Shown in pieces: positions 58,227 to 64,000 of a stretch of 64,000 bases of DNA. A program made the position numbers and the translations under genes. Positions within the stretch are counted from its first letter, which is position 1; each line of letters begins with the position of its first letter. Where the stretch lies: contig JAWUZG010000036.1 of NCBI GenBank assembly GCA_036785705.1, forward strand, positions 15,123,501 to 15,187,500, written 5' to 3'. This stretch comes from Acanthornis magna (lineage: Eukaryota; Chordata; Aves; Passeriformes; Acanthizidae). Below the pieces are notes generated by a model, which was not told the DNA's origin, searched no databases, and saw only the letters and a list, made by a program, of their open reading frames with translations.

Positions 58227-61200
58227 CCAACCACAGATAAAATTAGGACCTTTTATAGGATGAATCAATAGGTTAGAATAACCACTGGCTAAGATGCAAG
58301 CCAACAACAGAAACCCACAAAGAAATAAACACTGCCAAAATAGAAATATTTTCAAATCAGAAGATGTAATAAGTTGTGACAAGGTCAATAACTACCCTGT
58401 TTTAATGCTACATGGAATCCTGACTCCACTACAGTCAAAGGAGTAGAGACTTGTTTTTTGCCTGAAAGGCTTTTCAGGAGGCCAGACTGCCAGCACCTTA
58501 CTATCCCATTTATCAGTGTGAGGCACTGTCAAATGCTACATGCTCAATATTATCAAGGAGCTGGGAAAGACTTGATGCACCATGTGAGCTATTCACCTAA
58601 GACTTTTCCTGTGTCTTATTTCAAAAGCCAGTTATCTGTTTTCCCAATTAGCTCTACCATCACCCACTTAGGTGGTGGCTGAAGCTAGAAGTGACCACCT
58701 TGCATGCAAGTACAGATGCCCACCTCCCTGATGAACATCTAGGGCTCACACAAACACCCACTATCTGATAATACCAGCACCTGGGCTATGCTGGAGCCCA
58801 GCTCTGTATTCCAGTGCCACATAGCTCCAGGATTTTTTGCTGTCAAAACACAAGTTTGCACCACCAAGCAACACAAAGGCGCCACAGCCAACATGCAGGC
58901 TATTGATCACTGAATGATGCTGTGAGGCCCCCTTAGTGCTCAGCATCATCTTGCATCATCTTACACATAACATTACCCATGTCAAGCATTACATGCATCC
59001 ACTGCCTTCCTGTTTTGGAAACACTACTCTAGAGAAATTAGTTGTGGTACACCAATCATAGAATTAAGAAGAAAATTTGTGCATGTTGCAGAGAGTTTTT
59101 GCTTTAATCTCACAGAAATAAGTGCTATTGTAAAAGAAGAAAGAAAGACAGAGTAACAGAGAGAAAAAACCCTGCCGTGTAAACAAGAAAGAGAAATAAC
59201 TGCAATTTAAACACAGTCTAAAATATAACTTGGAAGAAGGGAAGTTTCTAGTTCATCCAAAAGAGTTGAGCTCTAACCACCAGAGACCAGTATCACTGCT
59301 CTAGATCTTAGGGGAATATATTTCTCTGGTCTAACTTCCAATTACTCTGCTTTCTCAGGGCATTTTTATTCATAAAGCAAGTACAAAATTCTTAAAGGAA
59401 ATTTACATTCTTATTTGCATTACTATATAATTCAAACATGCAGAATGCAGTTTATCCGTGAGTATGAATGCATCCTAGACTTGTATTTTTATAAAGCCTC
59501 AATTTTTTTTACAATTTTTTTTCTACCTCTTTTTTTGTTGTCTTGTGGGAAATGGGAACTGTTTGAATTACTTCTTGGCACAGTCACTTTATCATACAGT
59601 GTTTCATCTTTTCATAGACAGCAAGAAGGTACATAAGGTACCAAAAAAACTATCAGTCAATTTTTTTCATCTGCTATGTCTCCACTTAACATTAAACACT
59701 TCAGTGAGTAAGACTTGGGCTATTGCTACTCTACATGTACTAAAGATATTTTGCACAACTAAAATGAGTCTATTTTAGTTGACTAAATGCCCGCCTCTTA
59801 TCCTCTAACACATACCATATGGTACCATGCTCGTGGCAGAGCACAGATCTAAAATTAGGAATTCAGATCTGTATTAAAATGGTAGATTTTGCATTAGCAT
59901 TTAAGCACAACTGAGGTTTTGTAATATTTTTTATTTAGAAAACAGAATCTTGAAACTGATTCTTTCATATACACATTGACTAAGGCTGCTCTAAGATATG
60001 TTATCAGGTAAATTTTCAACCATAACCCAATGTTTACCAGTTCCATTATAAAAACAAAAATAAATATCTTCATCTCTCATTATATATGATTTCCATAAAC
60101 ACTGTTTTCTTTCATCAGCTGAACATCATCATAATATGACATAGGTTAAATTTGTTGATGGCTGCTGCTTTTCAAATGTACAAAATGCTTCAGATTCTGA
60201 TGTAAGATCAGATCTTTTGGCTGTTATTCCTTTGGGACTACCTTTTGAATATAATGACACATATGTTTCTTTCTTGTTTACTTTTGTGAACAACTGCACT
60301 GTAAAAGCAAAAGACACTAGAAGGAAGCATACTCTAGGTTTATCTTTTAAGTTTATACCTCTGAGAAGCAGGGCTTGCTTTGCATCTCAGCAGTCTCTCC
60401 ACGTGTAAGATTTCAGAGCTCAGTGATCAACTGCAAGGCTGGCCCTAGACTTCTCCCTTAAAATTCCTCCTCTGGCTGACAGGCACAACCAAAGAGTGCT
60501 CAAAACAGTAGAGAGATCTTTTAAAAAGATGCTAAGAAAAACTTGTTGCAGTATTCCAACTTCATTCTTCTCTCCCTTAATTTCACATTCTGATACGACC
60601 GGATGTGAAGACTCCAGGAATTGTGGAAAAGAAATAAGAGCAGTAAGAAGGAAAACAGCAAATACCATGAGGTTACAAAGACCTAATGAGTGTTTGTTAA
60701 CAGAGAAATACACAGAGAAGTCTATCAATCTGTTTGTAGACATAGCTACAAACTTATACAGATGAACTTCAGTGTGTAATAGAAGCCATACCATACTGAA
60801 AATATTCACTACCATGTACCCTTTGGAACCACTACTCAGCTGAAAAATAAATGCAAAGCATTTATTTTATTTTCCATGTTGTTAGGATGTCTTTTCCCTC
60901 ATAAATTACATGGAATCCTTGCAAGTAGGAAATAGTTCTTCCCATAAACTAATACATAATAATTGGTTTACTTCCTCTGTAACCAGCAGAACTACCAACA
61001 GATATGAAATGTAGAAAGAAACCAAACATAAAAGAAAGAAAGAATCAGCAGGCAAAAATTTGTGGGACGCATATGCAAATCATTACCAGTGTCTACATTA
61101 CAGCACTGCTTAACTTAGAATCATAGAATTGTTCAGGTTGGAAAATTGATTGCAATTGATGTGATTTAAAGCATCTGTTGCTCAAATTAAGGCAGTACAC

Positions 61201-61576
61201 ATTTGTAGCTTTATAACACTAATATAAATAATATATAATATATAACTATACTATTATTCTAAGTGAGAGATGTATTAAACTTAATCTCAGAAACATTAAG
61301 ATCATGATCTTATTTACAGATAATATTTGGTGGCAGTTTCATTTATATCACTCCAGTTACTTTCTGTGATATTATACATAAAGGAATTTAACACCTGTGT
61401 AGGTATTATATACACATACACACACATATATATATACATATAAATAAATATATATGAAAGCACCTTTGCTGCTTACCTTCCAAGCTTTCTTGTTCATCTG
61501 GAGTGAAAGTATCCATCTGACTCTGCTCTCTTAAGAAATGGATGACTGCATAAACCAAGCGCTTGACTGATGACAT
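42261..61576 (-). CDS. SGTB: SGTB, small glutamine-rich TPR co-chaperone beta
   Basis: SGTB is a cytosolic co-chaperone that binds HSP70/HSP90 C-termini by its TPRs and hydrophobic clients by its C-terminus; it is the brain-enriched paralogue of SGTA. Coding exons on the minus strand are 61477-61576, 56169-56272, 55681-55750, 51951-52050, 49533-49637, 46410-46548, 46261-46323, 44200-44237, 43847-43930 and 42261-42372. They join in frame to 915 nt, 304 residues plus TGA, the human length as I recall it. Residues 1 to about 68 form the dimerisation domain ([20 protein letters not shown]). Three TPRs span about 85-190 ([33 protein letters not shown]). An Asn/Met/Gly-rich stretch follows ([19 protein letters not shown]), then the Gln-rich end ([19 protein letters not shown]). 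It is transcribed from the CpG island at 63.3 kb through a non-coding first exon. Confidence 0.97.
42373..46260. other. SGTB introns between the last four coding exons
   Basis: Introns at 42373-43846, 43931-44199 and 44238-46260. A G/T-rich simple tract lies at about 45655-45690. No LINE copy or other exon is seen. Confidence 0.7.
46985..47115. repeat. AT-rich low-complexity block
   Basis: Imperfect tatata, attata and aatatt repetition with very little G or C over 130 bp. Confidence 0.8.
48181..48193 (+). repeat. (G)13 homopolymer
   Basis: Thirteen uninterrupted G in an AT-rich SGTB intron. Confidence 0.9.
52051..56168. other. SGTB introns flanking the 70-nt exon
   Basis: Introns at 52051-55680 and 55751-56168. 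Features are an A-rich tract at 52502-52542 and an 11-base C run at 55077-55087. Nothing else is recognised. Confidence 0.7.
58151..58226 (+). repeat. (TATC)n tetranucleotide microsatellite
   Basis: About 19 tandem TATC units with two single-base interruptions (caatc and cgatc). The downstream pure block has about 11 units. Confidence 0.97.
61115..61148 (-). mobile_element. CR1 LINE 3' terminal scrap
   Basis: 'agaatcatagaattgttcagg' followed by 'ttggaaaa' is the complement of the last bases of a CR1 3' end. Only about 30 bp are left. It is the only CR1 sequence I see within SGTB. Confidence 0.65.
61404..61456. repeat. (CA)n/(TA)n microsatellite beside SGTB exon donor
   Basis: Alternating acacat, tatata and taaata blocks ending about 15 bases from the donor of the SGTB start exon (gcttac at 61471-61476). 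Confidence 0.8.
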
Positions 61577-62010
61577 GTTGAAACTGATTTTCTGTTATGT
61601 CTTAAAAACAACAGAATATCTTATTTCTGAAAAATTAATTCCTACAGTATTCCAACCTCCAAGTAACCTCAGCAAGAAGTACACACAATACATACAGAAA
61701 GCCCAGTAACACGATACCTTGAAACAAGAGGTGAAGTTGAATGGATTAGGGAAAACTGTCATCTAGTCAGCAAATTATCAGCAAAAAAGCACATATTAGC
61801 TCTAATTCATTACTGGAGGAAAGTTCACCAAGGCTAAAATAATTTAGCAATTATTTTTCGTTTATAGGTTTTTTTTTAATGGTTTGCTCTTTATTTCTAA
61901 GACATACACTCTTGCAAGTAGGAGCACATGCTGAAGTCAAAACCAGTTAAAAAGCCACAGTGATAAATATAATGGCATAAAGAAACACACTTCAGTGAAA
62001 GTCGTTCTGT

Positions 62011-62477
62011 GAGATGACATGGTGTTACCCTTTGATTAATGATGTTCTATGGTATAATATGGTGCTAACCTTTGATAAAAGATCTTCTATGGATCTTCTA
62101 AGATCTAATAACACACAGTATTATCCTTTGATAAAAGGTGTTCTAGGCCATGACATACACAGTGTTACCCTTCAATAAAAGATGTTCTAGGGTGTGACAC
62201 ACGTGTTATCCTTCAATAAAAGATGTTCTAGGGTGTGACATGGTGTTATCCTTTCATAAAAGGTGTTCATGCTATTATCCTTTAATAAAAGGTGTTCTAT
62301 GATGTGCCACAGCGTTATCCTTTCATAAAAGGTGTTCGATGGTGTGACATGCTATTATCATTTAATGAAAGGTGTTCTATGATGTGACACAGCGTTATCC
62401 TTTCACAAAAGGTGTTCGATGGTGTGACACACTATTATCCTTTAATAAAAGGTGTTCTATGGTGTGACATGGTGCTC
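62011..62477 (+). repeat. Minisatellite, about 41-bp unit, 11 copies
   Basis: Each unit reads roughly gtgttatcctttnataaaagg followed by tgttctatggtgtgacat. Eleven units can be aligned. Two alternate in the last five copies (a gcgttatcctttca type and a ctattatcctttaa type), making an 80-bp higher-order dimer. Copy 2 carries a local expansion and copy 6 is shortened. The core cctttnataaaagg is nearly palindromic. Confidence 0.95.
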
Positions 62478-62850
62478 TGAGCAGTTTATTGTCACTTTGG
62501 ACAAAGAAATGGAACACCGTGACCTCAGTGTATACTTGTGATTAGTGACACTACTGGCTCAGTCTGATTTCCATTCAGCATCAGCTGGGAGTTACATAAC
62601 TTGGAGGACAATTTTAGTTGCAACTTTCCAAGTTATTTTTCCTTAAACCATTTAGATTTAAAAGGCCACAACCTTATCTTTTTCTCCAGGCAAAGCAGGT
62701 TTAAAATACAGCATTAAATGAATGGCAAGATCTGGACCAGCTCTCGCTACATTATCTTCTGCCCACAGCCCACGAGCAAACCGGTGTGCGGCCAAACCCA
62801 CGCCAGGCAAATCCCATCGTGGAGACTGGGAAAGCCGGGAAGGCCGGCGG

Positions 62851-63076
62851 CCGGGGATGCACAGATGCGGGCACTGGGGACCCCTACCTGCCCCCCATGA
62901 GGGACAGCGCAAGTGTCACCGGCCGGGGATGCACAGATGCGGGCACTGGGGTCCTCTATCCGCCCACCATGAGGGACAGCACGGGTCCCACCGGCCGGGG
63001 ATGCACAGATGCGGGCACTGGGGTCCTCTATCCGCCCACCATGAGGGACAGCACGGGTCCCACCGGCCGGGCCGCG
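62851..63076 (+). repeat. 72-bp GC-rich tandem repeat, three copies plus a stub
   Basis: Copies start with ccggggatgcacagatgcgg at 62851, 62923 and 62995, each 72 bp apart, followed by a short partial copy from 63067. Copies 2 and 3 are almost identical; copy 1 is more diverged in its second half. It lies at the edge of the CpG island, 240 bp inside SGTB intron 1. Confidence 0.97.
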
Positions 63077-63318
63077 CTCCCGCCCCACGCCTACCTCCCG
63101 GTCCCTCCCAGGCCCGGGTCCGCTCGCTCGGGCCACAAGGACAACTCTGCACCATCCGCGGCGCGGGCCCCTCCCGGCACCGCACGGACCGCGGCCGCAC
63201 CGCCCGGGGCCCGATCCACCCCACCGCCCCAGAGCTCCGCGGACCGCGGGCGTGGGGAGCGCAGCCTCCCCACGCCCGCGGAGCTGCGCTCGCCGCGGGG
63301 ACGGGGCATCGCCCTTAC

Positions 63319-63400
63319 CGTGCGAGATGCGGCGAGTCCGCGCTGCCTCCGGCTGCGAGACGCCAGGGACGTGGGGGCGTGAGGAGGCGGCGGAAGCGGA
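63319..63400 (-). other. SGTB: SGTB non-coding first exon (upper end uncertain)
   Basis: The minus strand reads ccgcatctcgcacg followed by the donor gtaagggc, with the GT at 63317-63318. There is no ATG on the minus strand in the bases above it, so the exon would be untranslated and translation would start at 61576. The transcription start is not visible; the upper limit given is arbitrary. Confidence 0.6.
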
Positions 63401-63480
63401 TGCGCAGAACGGCGGCGGAGCGGGGCTGAGCGCTGCGCCCGCGGGCGGCGAGAGGGCGGCGCGGCAGTGAGAGAGAAACC

Positions 63481-63586
63481 GGTCCTCCCTCCTCCTATCC
63501 TGCCTCCTCCGCTTCTCTGCCGCCTCTCTTTCCTCCTCCGGCCTTTTCTCCTCCTCCTCTCTTCTTCCTCCTCCTCCGCCGCGCCC
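63481..63586 (+). other. Pyrimidine-rich tract in the probable NLN 5' leader
   Basis: About 105 bases of cctcctcc, cttctc and tcttcct type with few purines, directly upstream of the candidate NLN ATG. It lies inside the divergent promoter. Confidence 0.85.
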
Positions 63587-63601
63587 CCCGCACCGCCCCC
63601 C

Positions 63602-63633
63602 ATGCTGTCGCTGTGCGCGGGCGCGGCTCGCAG
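63602..63633 (+). CDS. NLN: Probable NLN (neurolysin) exon 1, start of coding region
   Basis: NLN is a mitochondrial/cytosolic zinc metallopeptidase of the M3 family that cleaves neurotensin and similar short peptides. The only coding part in the window is ATG at 63602 to a gtaagg donor (GT at 63634-63635): 32 nt giving MLSLCAGAAR plus two bases of the next codon. This fits a short first exon encoding the start of a mitochondrial presequence (hydrophobic and basic, no acids), as in mammalian NLN, but the residues themselves are not conserved enough to prove it. The call rests mainly on gene order (SGTB followed by NLN, head to head) and on the CpG-island position. The ATG context is weak to moderate (ccccatgc). 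Confidence 0.6.
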
Positions 63634-64000
63634 GTAAGGGCGCAGGGCAGGTGGTGGCGCCGCGGGACCCGGGACGGGGGCGGTGTCCGGTGTGGGGGTG
63701 GGTGAAGGCGGCGGGGCGTGAGGGTGAGGGGGCGGGGGGGTGTGTGTGGGGGGGGGGAGTGTGTAGGGGCCGCCCGGCCGGACTGGAAGCCGAGGGAGTC
63801 CGGAGCCGCCCGCGGCTGACGGGAGGTTCCCTCGCTCGGGGAGCCGGGCCTCACCGCCGGGCCTGAGGGGGAGCTGCCGCGGGGGCATGGGCCGCGCTCC
63901 GAGGGGCCAGGCAGACAGCGGGGCAGGAAACATGACTGCCTGTGGGGCTTATTGCCTCAGCTCCTGGCGCGTTTCCTACAGCCTGCCTTCCCTGCCGTAG
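63634..64000. other. Start of probable NLN intron 1
   Basis: GC-rich intron start with a G-run block at about 63729-63760 (gggggcgggggggtg, then gtgtg, then ten G). No further exon is found before the window ends. Confidence 0.6.

Larger units (their letters stand above)
56273..61476. other. SGTB intron between start exon and second coding exon
   Basis: A 5.2 kb intron with a TATC microsatellite at 58.15 kb, a (TATG/TA) stretch at about 57005-57047, a CR1 scrap at 61.12 kb and a (CA)/(TA) run at 61404-61456. Frames open on both strands near 60.4-60.8 kb resemble no known protein. Confidence 0.7.
61577..63318. other. SGTB intron 1 (5' UTR intron)
   Basis: The interval between the SGTB start exon and the non-coding first exon. 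Possible acceptors lie within about 30 bases above the ATG (minus-strand aagacataacag and aaatcag), so the exact 3' splice site is uncertain. Two tandem arrays occupy its promoter-proximal half and are listed separately. Confidence 0.65.
62760..63930. promoter_or_regulatory. CpG island / divergent promoter of SGTB and NLN
   Basis: A very GC- and CpG-rich block against AT-rich flanks. The SGTB first-exon donor (63318, minus) and the probable NLN ATG (63602, plus) are 284 bp apart, facing away. No TATA box is evident. Confidence 0.88.

Noticed and set aside
62030..62475. CRISPR-like regular repeats
   Set aside because: Units are directly adjacent with no unique spacers, the genome is vertebrate, and there are no cas genes; it is a minisatellite.
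62722..63933. Several long open frames on both strands (up to 280 codons) in the GC-rich right end
   Set aside because: They run through a 72-bp repeat (a multiple of three) and a CpG island with few stop triplets, overlap each other in all frames, and give Arg/Pro/Gly-rich sequence with no known domain. The real features there are the SGTB first exon and the NLN start.
1..64000. Endogenous retrovirus or other viral genes
   Set aside because: I looked for LTR-like direct repeats, gag/pol/env motifs and primer-binding sites; the only RT motifs found belong to the CR1 LINE.
1..64000. tRNA, snoRNA or microRNA genes in introns
   Set aside because: No cloverleaf, box C/D or H/ACA pattern could be recognised by eye; a covariance-model search would be needed to settle this.

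Overview
The window is vertebrate nuclear DNA, most likely from a bird. The evidence is AT-rich introns carrying many truncated CR1 LINEs with the avian-type 3' tail (ATTCTATGATTCT-like), two sharp CpG islands, and a gene order that matches amniote 5q12-type synteny: TRIM23 - TRAPPC13 (with SHLD3 inside) - SGTB - NLN. In birds this block is known to lie on the Z chromosome, so a Z origin is likely. The sequence alone does not give the species.

Layout. From 1 to about 13.94 kb is TRIM23 on the minus strand: seven coding exons covering the RING, B-box and coiled-coil part. The C-terminal ARF-like GTPase exons lie off the left edge. From 13.75 to 14.5 kb is a CpG island that acts as a divergent promoter. 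From 14.25 to 37.6 kb is TRAPPC13 on the plus strand, with 13 coding exons that join in frame to 417 residues. Intron 1 of TRAPPC13 contains an intact single-exon reading frame for SHLD3 (16.65-17.40 kb, plus strand). From 42.26 to 61.58 kb is the coding part of SGTB on the minus strand, ten coding exons giving 304 residues. It has a probable 3.3 kb 3'UTR reaching about 38.96 kb and a non-coding first exon at about 63.32 kb. From 62.8 to 63.9 kb is a second CpG island and divergent promoter. The start of a plus-strand gene at 63.60 kb is most likely NLN exon 1.

The rest is intron or short spacer. It holds CR1 fragments (the largest, 7.8-9.07 kb, keeps recognisable reverse transcriptase motifs), a 41-bp minisatellite at 62.01-62.48 kb, a 72-bp GC-rich tandem repeat at 62.85-63.07 kb, a TATC microsatellite at 58.15 kb, and several low-complexity A/C or G/T tracts.

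The genes are housekeeping-type and functionally unrelated: ubiquitin signalling and autophagy (TRIM23), membrane traffic (TRAPPC13), DNA break repair choice (SHLD3), chaperone handling (SGTB), and peptide degradation (NLN). I found no sign of a new multi-gene system. The most interesting points are the nested SHLD3 unit with its uORFs and possible shared promoter, the two divergent promoters, an 18-nt microexon in TRAPPC13, and the two tandem arrays beside the SGTB promoter. All exon borders were read by eye from splice consensus, reading-frame continuity and remembered human protein sequence; none has been checked by alignment.
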